Source: Candidatus Obscuribacterales bacterium | Lineage (GTDB): Bacteria; Cyanobacteriota; Vampirovibrionia; Obscuribacterales; Obscuribacteraceae | Assembly: GCA_020054205.1 (NCBI GenBank) | Contig: JAGVLS010000018.1 | Span: forward strand, 186,001-250,000 | Length of the DNA: 64,000 nucleotides | Direction: 5' to 3' | Shown: piece after piece, positions 8,582-16,450 of the stretch | Layout: the number at the start of each line of letters is the position of its first letter | How positions within the stretch are numbered: position 1 is the first letter of the stretch | Notes under the pieces: generated by a model | The model's database searches: none | What the model was told of the DNA's origin: nothing | Seen by the model: only the letters and a program-made list of their open reading frames with translations | Position numbers and translations under genes: made by a program

Positions 8582-9706
8582 GTGTGTGTAGATAAAGACG
8601 GTATTAGCAAAGATGAATTAGCTCATTGGCTGGCTTTTGATCAGTTAAATATCGGCTTTGGTACTAAAAAAATTAGTCGTTTATTAGAGAGATTTGGCGG
8701 CATTATTTATGCTTGGGAATCATCCTCTAGTGATTTGCGAAGTATGAGAGCTTTTAGCAATGATTTGATTGAAAAATTTCTTTCAAAACGCAAAACAATT
8801 AAACCAGCATCTTTATTGGCTGATTTGCAAAAAACTGATGTCTTAGCTATTGCCTATGGAGATCCAAGATATCCGCTTGAGCTTAGACATATTTATCAAC
8901 CTCCTATTGTTCTTTATACGCGAGGCAAGTTTCAATCCAATTATTTTATTAATGCTGTCGCTATGGTAGGAACTAGACGTGCTACTTCGTACGGCAAAAG
9001 TATTGCTAAAAAACTAGCTAGAGAATTTGCTCAAAGAGCCGTTCCTATAATTAGCGGTATGGCTTATGGAATTGATTCATATGCGCATTGGGGAGCAATA
9101 GAAGGAGGCGGTAAAACAGTAGCGGTACTTGCTACTGGACCTGATTTATGTTACCCATCTTCCAATCGGCCTTTATATGACTCTATAGTAAATGAAGGTA
9201 ATGGTATTGTATTGTCTGAGTTTTTTCCTGGTACAAAAGCACAAGAATGGCATTTTCCTGCTCGTAATCGTATTGTTAGTGGTTTAAGTAGAGCTGTTGT
9301 AGTTGTGGAAGCTCCAAAAGAATCAGGCGCATTAATTACTGCTGATATTGGATTCAATCAATCTAAGCCTATTTTTTCTGTTCCTGGACGCATTGATAGT
9401 CCAATGTCTGAAGGATCAAACGCTATACTTAAAGATAAAGCAGCACCAGCTTTAAGTGTTGAACAAATTTTGAAAGATTTAGCTCTTCAAACTACAAAAG
9501 ATGAACAGGGAGTGCCAGTAGTAATTGAATTAATAGGAAGAGAAAAAGAAGTATACGAAATGTTGTCTTATGAACCAATGCATTTTGATCATTTATGTCA
9601 TCAATCAGGAATACCAGCAGGAGAATTATCAGCAATACTAACTATGCTGGAATTAGCTAGATTAGTTACCCGTCACGAGGGAGATTTGTATTCGAAAGAA
9701 GATTGA
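8582..9706 (+). CDS. dprA: DNA processing protein DprA (Smf)
   Basis: DprA loads RecA onto incoming single-stranded DNA during natural transformation. The protein has an N-terminal helix-hairpin-helix-like region (about 10-70), the Rossmann-like core (about 80-290) with VGTRRATSYG, ISGMAYGID and SEFFPG, and a C-terminal winged-helix domain (about 310-370). The 374-residue length is normal. The start is GTG, with GAGGAAA upstream. The gene stands alone, so other competence genes must be elsewhere. Its presence suggests potential for natural transformation, but DprA is also widespread in non-competent bacteria. Confidence 0.9.
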   Translation: MCVDKDGISKDELAHWLAFDQLNIGFGTKKISRLLERFGGIIYAWESSSSDLRSMRAFSNDLIEKFLSKRKTIKPASLLADLQKTDVLAIAYGDPRYPLELRHIYQPPIVLYTRGKFQSNYFINAVAMVGTRRATSYGKSIAKKLAREFAQRAVPIISGMAYGIDSYAHWGAIEGGGKTVAVLATGPDLCYPSSNRPLYDSIVNEGNGIVLSEFFPGTKAQEWHFPARNRIVSGLSRAVVVVEAPKESGALITADIGFNQSKPIFSVPGRIDSPMSEGSNAILKDKAAPALSVEQILKDLALQTTKDEQGVPVVIELIGREKEVYEMLSYEPMHFDHLCHQSGIPAGELSAILTMLELARLVTRHEGDLYSKED

Positions 9707-9783
9707 GAAAAAACATCTTTTAAGTTAACCAAGACGTGCTAAAATTCTTAGTTAGGTTACAGTTGAAAAGCAGGATTTTTTTA

Positions 9784-10008
9784 ATGAAGACAATTCCATT
9801 AAGTGCTGTGATAAATCAGGAAGACGATGTTTATGTATCGCTGTGTACTGAACTGGATATTGCAAGTCAGGGTTCCACAATTGAAGAGTCTTTGTCTAAT
9901 CTTAAAGAAGCTGTGGAAGGTTTCTTTGAAGTTGCAAGTCCAGACGAAATCAAACGACGGCTAAAAAAACCGTCACTTTTTACACATATTGAAGTCACCT
10001 GTGCCTAA
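9784..10008 (+). CDS. hicB: HicB-like antitoxin
   Basis: This 74-residue protein has the HicB partial RNase H-like fold: IPLSAVINQEDDVYVSLCTE, then ASQGSTIEESLSNLKEAVE. I chose ATG 9784 with AGGA about 9 bases upstream; a longer frame from GTG 9736 adds residues atypical of HicB. Its stop overlaps the start of the HicA gene. HicB neutralises HicA and usually represses the operon. The order here is antitoxin first, the reverse of the more common hicA-hicB. There is no obvious C-terminal DNA-binding domain, so autoregulation is uncertain. Confidence 0.8.
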   Translation: MKTIPLSAVINQEDDVYVSLCTELDIASQGSTIEESLSNLKEAVEGFFEVASPDEIKRRLKKPSLFTHIEVTCA

Positions 10009-10222
10009 ACTAGGTATATTTTCGGGTGAGGAAATAATCCGTATCATGGAAAAAGCGGGTTTTGTATCTGCTCGCCAAAAAGGCAGCCACATGATTATGC
10101 AAAAGAAATTAGACGATGGAACAATTACTGTACCGGTTCCGATGCACAAAACTATAAAAATTGGTACACTGCAATCTATTATTCGACAATCAGGTATACC
10201 CAAGGAAACTTTTCTTGTTTAG
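10001..10222 (+). CDS. hicA: HicA-like mRNA interferase toxin
   Basis: The 73-residue product has the HicA dsRBD-like fold, with PKLGIFSGEEIIRIMEKAGF at the start, the GSH motif carrying the catalytic His (QKGSHMIM), and PVPMHKTIKIGTLQSII. HicA cleaves mRNA and tmRNA without ribosomes. I chose GTG 10001, overlapping the hicB stop, because family members begin close to the SGxE motif; an in-frame TTG at 9989 would add four residues. The pair sits at the edge of an 869-base region with gene decay, a typical place for a mobile accessory module. Confidence 0.8.
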   Translation: MPKLGIFSGEEIIRIMEKAGFVSARQKGSHMIMQKKLDDGTITVPVPMHKTIKIGTLQSIIRQSGIPKETFLV

Positions 10223-10296
10223 CATATTTAGAATAATTCAATTGGCAGAGTAGTCATCGTTATCAAAAAATTTCCAACTTTTGATTAGTATTTGGA

Positions 10297-10665
10297 TTAT
10301 CTAAATATAGATTGTATTTCTTGTTCAGTTATTTTGTTGTCTTTGTTTTGGTCAAATGTTTGGAAGCGAGTATCTAAAAAATAAGCAAGAACAGCAGGAT
10401 TTTTTATATCTCTTGTGCCAGGCAAATAATCATATACTTGCTGTAAATGTCACGCTATTATCAACTTCTAGAAGTTGGCTCTCTTTGCTCGTTAATTGAT
10501 TAGAATTTTTGTAAAGTTCAAGTCAACAGCATGGTTTCCCACATAAACAATCTCCATAAACTTGTTATTGGAGCAGAGTGGCAGGTATCTCGACAAGAAT
10601 ATCGGATATCGATACTCGATATTTAAACCAGGTATCTCACTAGCCTGAATAAGTCGGTCTAGCTA
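10297..10665 (-). pseudogene. Decayed gene ending in an EF-hand
   Basis: Reading the minus strand, three stretches in different frames line up as one broken coding sequence. The first is about 10492-10665 (contains IEYRYPIF and KFMEIVYVGNHAVDLNF). The second is about 10450-10522 (NSNQLTSKESQLLEVDNS). The last is 10297-10449 (QQVYDYLPGTRDIKNPAVL), ending in the EF-hand FDQNKDNKITEQEI just before the stop. Two frameshifts separate the pieces. An in-frame TAG near 10665 cuts off more open frame reaching about 10840. The parent family is not recognised beyond the EF-hand. Sequencing error is an alternative to real decay. Confidence 0.45.
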
Positions 10666-10833
10666 AAAATACGAAAATGAGTAAAGCCTGCTTCCCCAAG
10701 AAAAGATAAAAATACGACTTGGTTTACAAAACCATAAAAATATTGTCCCTTCAAGAAAGGTATCTATACCGATAAAATGAATTTCAGACAGGGAATATTC
10801 AATCTTTAAGGTCAGATTATTTGATACAAAAGC

Positions 10834-10863
10834 TTGACTTTACTTTATTCAATTGAGAATATT
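10834..10863 (+). promoter_or_regulatory. Candidate promoter of the aspS leader transcript
   Basis: TTGACT at 10834-10839 is followed after 17-18 bases by GAATAT/AATATT (10857-10863). Transcription would begin near 10870, about 20 bases before the leader ORF. There is no room for a promoter between the terminator hairpin and the aspS start, so transcription must begin upstream of the hairpin. The -10 match is imperfect. Confidence 0.4.
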
Positions 10864-10889
10864 TAAAGTATTAGCAAATAGGTAATTAA

Positions 10890-11036
10890 GTGTTTAAGTT
10901 GTTATTAGTTCAAAAATTATTGAAGACGTCCGAGAAGCCATCAATTATTATTGCTGGTGCAAGCTGTGCTGCAAATAATGCTATTAATGATAATGATTGC
11001 TCAAACTACTTGCGGCAAGCGAAGATTTTTATATAG
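10890..11036 (+). CDS. Putative Asn/Asp-rich leader peptide of aspS
   Basis: This is a 48-codon ORF with a GTG start and a weak AGG seven bases upstream. Codons 29-39 (10974-11006) read N-N-A-I-N-D-N-D-C-S-N: five Asn and two Asp codons in eleven. It ends with TAG 18 bases before a terminator hairpin, and aspS follows directly. The layout matches leader peptides of amino-acid and aminoacyl-tRNA-synthetase attenuators such as pheM in front of pheST in E. coli. Translation is expected to sense charged tRNA-Asn and tRNA-Asp rather than to make a functional protein. No homologue is known to me. Confidence 0.5.
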   Translation: MFKLLLVQKLLKTSEKPSIIIAGASCAANNAINDNDCSNYLRQAKIFI

Positions 11037-11090
11037 ATAAAAAATTCAGTTTATAAGAGCCGCAGGTAATAAGATCTGCGGCTCTTTTGT
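10967..11090 (+). promoter_or_regulatory. Ribosome-mediated transcription attenuator of aspS
   Basis: Three mutually exclusive helices can be drawn. Helix 1:2 pairs 10967-10974 (TGCTGCAA) with 11010-11017 (TTGCGGCA), 8 pairs with one G-U. Helix 2:3 pairs 11007-11016 (TACTTGCGGC) with 11059-11068 (GCCGCAGGTA), 10 pairs with one G-U; this would be the antiterminator. Helix 3:4 is the terminator 11055-11065 / 11076-11086. The Asn/Asp codon run of the leader ORF lies in the loop of 1:2. A ribosome stalled there would block region 1 and leave region 2 free to pair with region 3, so transcription would continue into aspS. Confidence 0.55.
11055..11090 (+). terminator. Intrinsic terminator directly before aspS
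   Basis: AAGAGCCGCAG (11055-11065) and CTGCGGCTCTT (11076-11086) form a perfect 11-bp stem with a 10-base loop, followed by a U-rich tract (TTTTGTT). It ends about 13 bases before the aspS ATG, so it can only act on a transcript that also has to supply aspS mRNA. Confidence 0.8.
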
Positions 11091-11103
11091 TATGAGGTAC
11101 AAA

Positions 11104-12423
11104 ATGGAAATTAAGTATACGCTTACAAAAGAGATTGCTCAGAAGATTGGGGGAAAAGTATGTATGAGAGGGCATATACATGCTCTTAGAAAAATGGGAA
11201 AAATTGCCTTTATTGTTTTAAGGGATAGATCTGGATTAATACAAGTACTTGTAAGAGATAAAGAGCTGCTGACAAAAATTAGTGGGTTAACTTTAGAAAC
11301 AGCTATATCTGTCGTAGGTGTTTTGCAAACGCAGCCTCATAACAATCAAATTGAGCTAGAAGCGCAGGTAATTGAAACTTTGTCATATGTAGCGGATACT
11401 CTGCCCATTGAAATAAACAAGTCTAGTAGAGTTGATGATTTAGCATTGTCAACCATGCTTGATTATCGGACGATAACACATAGAGCAGAAAAAACAAAAG
11501 CCATATTTAAAATTGAAGCGGCAATTTGTCATGCCTTTAGATCATTTCTTAGTGAAAATGAATTTGTTGAAATTCATTCACCCAAAATTGTTTCTACTGG
11601 TACAGAAGGTGGCGCGCAATTATTTGCTGTAAATTATTTTGGGCGTAAGGCATATTTAGCACAGAGTCCACAATTTTATAAACAGATGATGGTAGGAGCA
11701 TTTGAGCGCGTTTTTGAAATAGGACCTGTCTATAGAGCGGAAGAACATGATACAACTAGGCATTTAAATGAATATATAAGCATGGATTTTGAAATGGGCT
11801 TTATTGAAAGCGAGCAAGATTTAATAAATCTACAAACAAAATTATTACAATATATTTTTCAATATTTATCAAAAACATGCTTAGAAGAAATAGCGCTTTA
11901 TGAAGCTATCGTACCTGAGATTACAACAATTCCACAAATTACACATAAAGATGCTATTTTACTTTTAGAAAATAAATATAAGTGGACCAGTAATGAAAAA
12001 AATAAGTTAGGGAATGTAGTTGTAGACTTAGATCCAGATGCTGAAAAACTTTTATCTGAACATTTTTATAAATATGAAAATTCAGAATTTGTCTATATAA
12101 CAAAATACCCTCGAGCCATTAGGCCTTTTTATGCTATGCCTGAAGACGAACTAAGCAAAAGCTTTGATTTGTTGTTTAGGGGCTTAGAAGTAACAACTGG
12201 TGGACAAAGAATTCATAAATATGATGAATTGGTAGATATTATGCGTGAGCGTAATTTAGAAGTGGAAAAATTTACTGATTATTTGCAATGCTTTAAATAT
12301 GGCATGCCACCGCACGGAGGATTGGCAATTGGTTTAGAAAGACTAGCCAAACAACTTTTAAATTTATCGAGTGTAAAACTTGCGTCATTATTTCCGCGCG
12401 ATATTAATCGTCTGACGCCTTAA
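11104..12423 (+). CDS. aspS: Aspartyl-tRNA synthetase, archaeal type, probably non-discriminating
   Basis: This class IIb synthetase has the short architecture of archaeal/eukaryal AspRS: an N-terminal OB-fold anticodon domain (about 1-100), then the catalytic domain with motif 2 (YRAEEHDTTRHLNEY) and motif 3 (GGLAIGLERLAKQLL), without the bacterial insertion domain. Length is 439 residues. ATG 11104 has TGAGG six bases upstream; ATG 11092 lies in the U-tract of the terminator. Counting from this start, residue 26 is His in RGHIHAL, where discriminating archaeal enzymes have Trp. That suggests charging of both tRNA-Asp and tRNA-Asn, with Asn-tRNA then made by GatCAB (not in this window). Its 3' end overlaps the convergent protease gene by 36 bases. 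Confidence 0.85.
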   Translation: MEIKYTLTKEIAQKIGGKVCMRGHIHALRKMGKIAFIVLRDRSGLIQVLVRDKELLTKISGLTLETAISVVGVLQTQPHNNQIELEAQVIETLSYVADTLPIEINKSSRVDDLALSTMLDYRTITHRAEKTKAIFKIEAAICHAFRSFLSENEFVEIHSPKIVSTGTEGGAQLFAVNYFGRKAYLAQSPQFYKQMMVGAFERVFEIGPVYRAEEHDTTRHLNEYISMDFEMGFIESEQDLINLQTKLLQYIFQYLSKTCLEEIALYEAIVPEITTIPQITHKDAILLLENKYKWTSNEKNKLGNVVVDLDPDAEKLLSEHFYKYENSEFVYITKYPRAIRPFYAMPEDELSKSFDLLFRGLEVTTGGQRIHKYDELVDIMRERNLEVEKFTDYLQCFKYGMPPHGGLAIGLERLAKQLLNLSSVKLASLFPRDINRLTP

Positions 12424-13086
12424 TATAAAGGCAATGCTTAGGAAAATAATTGCAATGACGCACCATAATAAGCTCCATACGTAAGCAGGGACACCTGTAA
12501 TTTGTTCCATATGAGTAGCATCGGATTGATGAATGCTTGGCACAAAACCTAATGAATGTTCAATTAATAATTCAACATCAGCAAAAACATACAGAGTAGT
12601 TTGTATGGCCAATATTAGCACTATAAATTGTGCCCATTGTTCTTTTGCTTTAAAACCAGCATAAACAAGAGCCGCCCCTGTTAAGCATGCCCAGGTAATG
12701 CTGCCTCGATCTTTGAGGAAAAATAAATTTACTAAGCCAATAGAAAGCCCAATTAAAATAAGAATATAATTGGAAGATTTTTTTTGATTAGCAAAAAATA
12801 TCAAACAAGAACCTAAAAAAGCTTGTCCAATATATCCTGCTTGTCCAACAATAAATTCATTGCCACCGTGCACATCTGTTATGCCACCACCGGTTAATTT
12901 CATCCATTTCACAGTTCCACCTGTAGCTAAGCAAGCAATGGCGTGACTTAATTCATGCAAGAAAAAATCAAAAGTACGAAATGGTTGGAATAAATTATTT
13001 ATGATTGGTAAATCTCTAAGCAGTAATGTTGCTATAGATATGAGCACAATTGTTTTTATAGTAATTGGGTGAAATTCAATTTTCAA
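12388..13086 (-). CDS. M50-like membrane metalloprotease
   Basis: This 232-residue membrane protein has a zinc-binding HELSH motif (H44, E45, H48) in a hydrophobic context and about six membrane segments. It resembles M50B-like peptidases of bacteria, which cut proteins within or near the membrane. The substrate is unknown. The only workable start is TTG at 13084-13086, because an in-frame stop lies just upstream. It overlaps the end of tatD by 11 bases and is probably translated by coupling. The second metal-binding Asp of classic S2P enzymes is not obvious to me, so activity is uncertain. Confidence 0.65.
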   Translation of the reverse strand: MKIEFHPITIKTIVLISIATLLLRDLPIINNLFQPFRTFDFFLHELSHAIACLATGGTVKWMKLTGGGITDVHGGNEFIVGQAGYIGQAFLGSCLIFFANQKKSSNYILILIGLSIGLVNLFFLKDRGSITWACLTGAALVYAGFKAKEQWAQFIVLILAIQTTLYVFADVELLIEHSLGFVPSIHQSDATHMEQITGVPAYVWSLLWCVIAIIFLSIAFILRRQTINIARK

Positions 13087-13870
13087 TTTTTGTCAGCTCG
13101 GGTAGTTTGAACAGCTCTCTAGTGTTATTGACTGTAATTGCAGCAATATTTTCTATGCTTTCATTTCTAAGTAATGCTAGCTTTTCAGCAGTTGTCCAAA
13201 TATATGATGGTTCATTACGTTTACCACGAAATCCTTGTGGAGCTAAATATGGGCAATCTGTTTCAACAAGTATGCGTTTGCCGGGAGCAATTTTTGCTAC
13301 TTCTTGTATTTCACTTGATTTAGCAAAAGTAAGTATGCCTGAAAATGAAATATAAAAATCTAGTGCTTGAATTTGTGGTAATTCGTTTATTGTGCCTGTA
13401 AAACAATGAAATACACCACGAATTTGTCCTTGCCCATATTTATTTAAGCAATGAAATGTGTCCTCCCAAGCATTTCTAGTGTGGATGATAAGTGGTAAAT
13501 TAAGCTCTTTTGCTAATTTAATTTGTTCAACGAAAACTGCAATTTGTGTTTCTCGCTCACTAAAATTATAGTGAAAATCAAGACCACATTCGCCAATTGC
13601 TACAACTTTTGGATGCTTGGCATGAGACTTTAAGACATCAAGAGAATTTTCATCCCATAATTTTGCATCATGAGGATGTAAACCAATTCCAGTATATATA
13701 TCTGCATATTTATCACAAAGACTAAGCATATCGGGAATTGTTTTTAGATCAACGCCAGCTTGCACAATTTGTACAACGCCCTTGTCAAAAGCTCTTTTTA
13801 TTACCTCATCTTGGTCGTCAGCAAATGATTCCCAACCTAAATGAGCATGACTATCAATAATCTTATTCAT
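13076..13870 (-). CDS. tatD: TatD-family metal-dependent DNase
   Basis: This TIM-barrel hydrolase has all the expected metal ligands: HxH at H8/H10, E94 in GECGLDFHY, H130 in IIHTRNA, H155 in FHCFTG and D205 in ETDCPYLAP. Length is 264 residues, normal for the family. TatD/YcfH/YjjV proteins are 3'-5' DNases and may also act on D-aminoacyl-tRNA. It forms a two-gene unit with the downstream M50-like protease gene. Confidence 0.9.
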   Translation of the reverse strand: MNKIIDSHAHLGWESFADDQDEVIKRAFDKGVVQIVQAGVDLKTIPDMLSLCDKYADIYTGIGLHPHDAKLWDENSLDVLKSHAKHPKVVAIGECGLDFHYNFSERETQIAVFVEQIKLAKELNLPLIIHTRNAWEDTFHCLNKYGQGQIRGVFHCFTGTINELPQIQALDFYISFSGILTFAKSSEIQEVAKIAPGKRILVETDCPYLAPQGFRGKRNEPSYIWTTAEKLALLRNESIENIAAITVNNTRELFKLPELTKIEN

Positions 13871-14005
13871 ACATCTGGTTATAATAAAGGAGTTCTATGA
13901 TTTTAACCATTTAAGTGATTCTAGAAACTAAGATATAGTAATATCCACCTTTACTTTTTAAAGAGATTAGTTAAAGTAAGGTTATCAGCTCCATAATGAA
14001 CAAAT

Positions 14006-14791
14006 ATGAGAATTTATCGTAATCTTAAACTTATTGTTTTGCTTTTGTCGCTATTTAGTCTGCAGCTATATTCTTATGCAGAAGCCCAATATCTTAAAGG
14101 TAGAGTAAGCGAAGAAGGGCGTATGCAACAAGGCTCACCAGGGCTAACTCGCAAAGATGTGGGTGTTATTGACCCTTTTAGTGGGGAATCAGCTCAGCCG
14201 GCTCAAGAAGTCTTAGATGTTCCACCTGAGGCATTTAAGGTGCAGCCACCACCAGCTAAGCCCAAACAACCTTTTAATTTACAGGCTATGCAACAAGGTT
14301 TTATGGGGCAACCTATGAGAGGAATGCCTGCTAATAATGCTATGCCTTTTGATGGGTTAAATGATAATTTGCCAGTTCAGCCACAAGCAAAACCAGCCTT
14401 TAATCCGCAAGATCCAGATAGTTCGCCCGATATGCAATTAGCTTGGGATATGTGGCATAAAAGAGTAGCAGCAGCTATATTTGAGCGATTCAATTTTTTT
14501 GCCAGGGCAGCTTTTCGCCATAGCCCGCCACTTTTATCGCATGTTAGTTATGTAGTAACACGTGATGGTCATATTCAAAATCTGCAAATGGGACAAAAAA
14601 GCAATAATGTTCTCTTTAATGTTTTGGTTTTTCAAACAGTAAAATCATTAGATGGTGATATGAATTTATTGCAGTTTCCTCAAGGATCTCGTCGTCAGGT
14701 TGTACAAAAATACGGTACATTCACACAAAATTATGGTGATGAAGGATTTAGATATACTGTAGGCGATCGGGAAACAGTTGGACGCAATTAA
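14006..14791 (+). CDS. Secreted Pro/Gln-rich protein with TonB-C-like end
   Basis: A signal peptide (about 1-27, ending near AEAQ) is followed by about 110 residues rich in Pro, Gln and Met. A C-terminal domain at about 148-225 resembles a divergent TonB-C fold (AWDMWHKRVAAAIFERFNFF, then YVVTRDGHIQNLQMG). The domain plan parallels the protein at 7752-8435, so both may belong to one lineage-specific envelope family. The gene for a GlcD-like oxidase starts at the base after its stop codon. Function is unknown. Confidence 0.55.
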   Translation: MRIYRNLKLIVLLLSLFSLQLYSYAEAQYLKGRVSEEGRMQQGSPGLTRKDVGVIDPFSGESAQPAQEVLDVPPEAFKVQPPPAKPKQPFNLQAMQQGFMGQPMRGMPANNAMPFDGLNDNLPVQPQAKPAFNPQDPDSSPDMQLAWDMWHKRVAAAIFERFNFFARAAFRHSPPLLSHVSYVVTRDGHIQNLQMGQKSNNVLFNVLVFQTVKSLDGDMNLLQFPQGSRRQVVQKYGTFTQNYGDEGFRYTVGDRETVGRN

Positions 14792-16237
14792 TTGAGTAAT
14801 CTTTTAAAGCTTAAAGAAAAATTGGAAAGTCTAATTGGTAAGTATTATGTTTTAAGCTCGCCGGTAGATTTAGCTGTTTATGATTCTGATGGAGAAACTT
14901 TAGATAAAGCTTTACCTGATTTAGTAGTGCTGCCAGCCACGACTGACGAAGTGCAAGAAGTTATAAAATTAGCCAATGAATATAATATACCTTTTACACC
15001 CAGAGGAGCCGGTACTGGTTTATCTGGTGGAGCAACTACGGTTATGGGTGGCATAAGTTTAGTGCTTACGCGCATGAATCGTGTATTGGAAATTGATCCG
15101 GTAAATATGTTAGCTCATGTTGAAGTAGGGGCGACTAATTTATCTGTATCTGAGGCAGCTTTACCATACAATCTTTATTTTGCACCTGATCCTTCTAGCC
15201 AAATGGCCTCTACCATTGGTGGAAATATTGCAGAGAATGCTGGTGGTGCACATACACTTAAATATGGATTGACTGAAAATAATGTGCTGGGTCTAAAAGT
15301 AATTTTGCCAGACGGTAATATTGTTCAATTTGCGGGCAAAACAAGGACTCATTTAGGGGTTGATTTTGCTGGATTATTTATAGGCTCTGAGGGTACTTTA
15401 GGAATTGCAGTTGAAGCTTATTTGCGCCTGATACCGCGAGCTTCTAAAGTGGAAACAATGATTGCTTATTTTGAAACTTTGGAAGCTGGTGGACAAACAG
15501 TTTCAGATATAGTAGCCCACGGTGTAATTCCTGCTGCCATGGAAATGATTGATAAGCTTACCCTTAAATGTGTGGAAGATTCATTACATTTAGGACTAGA
15601 TATAAATGCTGGGGCTATGTTAATAATTGAATTAGATGGAAATGCAATTGAAATTGCTGAAGCTAAAGAAATAGTAGAAAATTGTGTGCGTAAAAATGGA
15701 GTCCTCTCTATAAAATGGGCAGAAAATAGTAAAGAAAGACAAAAAATATGGAAAGCTAGAAAATCATCTTTTGGTGCATTAGGCAGAATAGCTCCACATG
15801 GTTATGTTTTGGATGGAGTTATTCCTAGATCTAAGTTAAAAGAAGCTATTTCTAAAATAAGAAGAATTGGTGAAGAGCATAATATTCAAATAGCCAATGT
15901 ATATCATGCTGGTGATGGTAATTTACATCCTTGTCTTTTGTATAACCGAGATGATCATAATCAAGTCAGGCGTGTCCTTTTAGCTGCTCATGAAATCTTA
16001 GAGCTCTGTGTTAGTTTAGGCGGTACTTTGTCTGGCGAACATGGCATCGGTGTAGAAAAATTGAGAGAAATGAGCTTTGCTTTCAATGAAGATGAATTAG
16101 AAGCTATGAGGCAATTGCGCAGCGTTTTTAATCCCAAAAATTTATGCAATCCAGGTAAAGTTGTTCCTCAGCCAAAATCATGTGGGGAATCAGGTATGCG
16201 CCCTTTATTGCGGCATAAATTGTCTGAACTCAGTTAA
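14792..16237 (+). CDS. FAD-linked oxidase, GlcD-like
   Basis: This is a member of the VAO/PCMH flavoprotein family that oxidises 2-hydroxy acids such as glycolate or D-lactate. The FAD-binding domain (about 35-215) shows PRGAGTGLSGGA and STIGGNIAENAGG. The C-terminal domain has YHAGDGNLHP and SGEHGIG, typical of GlcD. Length is 481 residues. TTG at 14792 directly follows the preceding stop. No iron-sulphur GlcF partner is adjacent, so it could be GlcD or a single-subunit D-lactate dehydrogenase relative. The ETF operon about 2.3 kb further downstream may be a functional partner, but this is not shown. Confidence 0.85.
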   Translation: MSNLLKLKEKLESLIGKYYVLSSPVDLAVYDSDGETLDKALPDLVVLPATTDEVQEVIKLANEYNIPFTPRGAGTGLSGGATTVMGGISLVLTRMNRVLEIDPVNMLAHVEVGATNLSVSEAALPYNLYFAPDPSSQMASTIGGNIAENAGGAHTLKYGLTENNVLGLKVILPDGNIVQFAGKTRTHLGVDFAGLFIGSEGTLGIAVEAYLRLIPRASKVETMIAYFETLEAGGQTVSDIVAHGVIPAAMEMIDKLTLKCVEDSLHLGLDINAGAMLIIELDGNAIEIAEAKEIVENCVRKNGVLSIKWAENSKERQKIWKARKSSFGALGRIAPHGYVLDGVIPRSKLKEAISKIRRIGEEHNIQIANVYHAGDGNLHPCLLYNRDDHNQVRRVLLAAHEILELCVSLGGTLSGEHGIGVEKLREMSFAFNEDELEAMRQLRSVFNPKNLCNPGKVVPQPKSCGESGMRPLLRHKLSELS

Positions 16238-16450
16238 TATTTGTATTTGGTCTTGACCACACATAGAGATAAGGCTTAAGTTTTTTGTGGGAACAAAACA
16301 CTTATAAATATTGTCAAATAGCAAATCTAATTTGTGTTTTGGAGTTAAATTTTTTGTGCTAAAGGGTTAAATAAGGGGTATGATGCCTGTATAGAACGTC
16401 CAACAATTAGGTTTATAAAATTAGTCTATCCCCAACGAGGAAATTATCAC

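Noticed and set aside
9736-9783. N-terminal extension of HicB from GTG 9736
   Set aside because: HicB proteins begin close to the IPLSAVI segment, and a ribosome binding site precedes ATG 9784.
10606-10622. ATATCGA-TAC-TCGATAT inverted repeat as an operator
   Set aside because: The arms are short and AT-rich, the loop is only 3 bases, and it lies inside the decayed coding region; chance is a fair explanation.
10860-11103. T-box riboswitch in front of aspS
   Set aside because: The conserved T-box antiterminator sequence (TGGNACCGCG type) is absent; the translated Asn/Asp leader and three-helix layout fit ribosome-mediated attenuation better.
16283-16298. TTTTGT-GGGA-ACAAAA hairpin as terminator of the GlcD-like gene
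   Set aside because: The stem is only 6 bp with a single G-C pair and no T-run follows.
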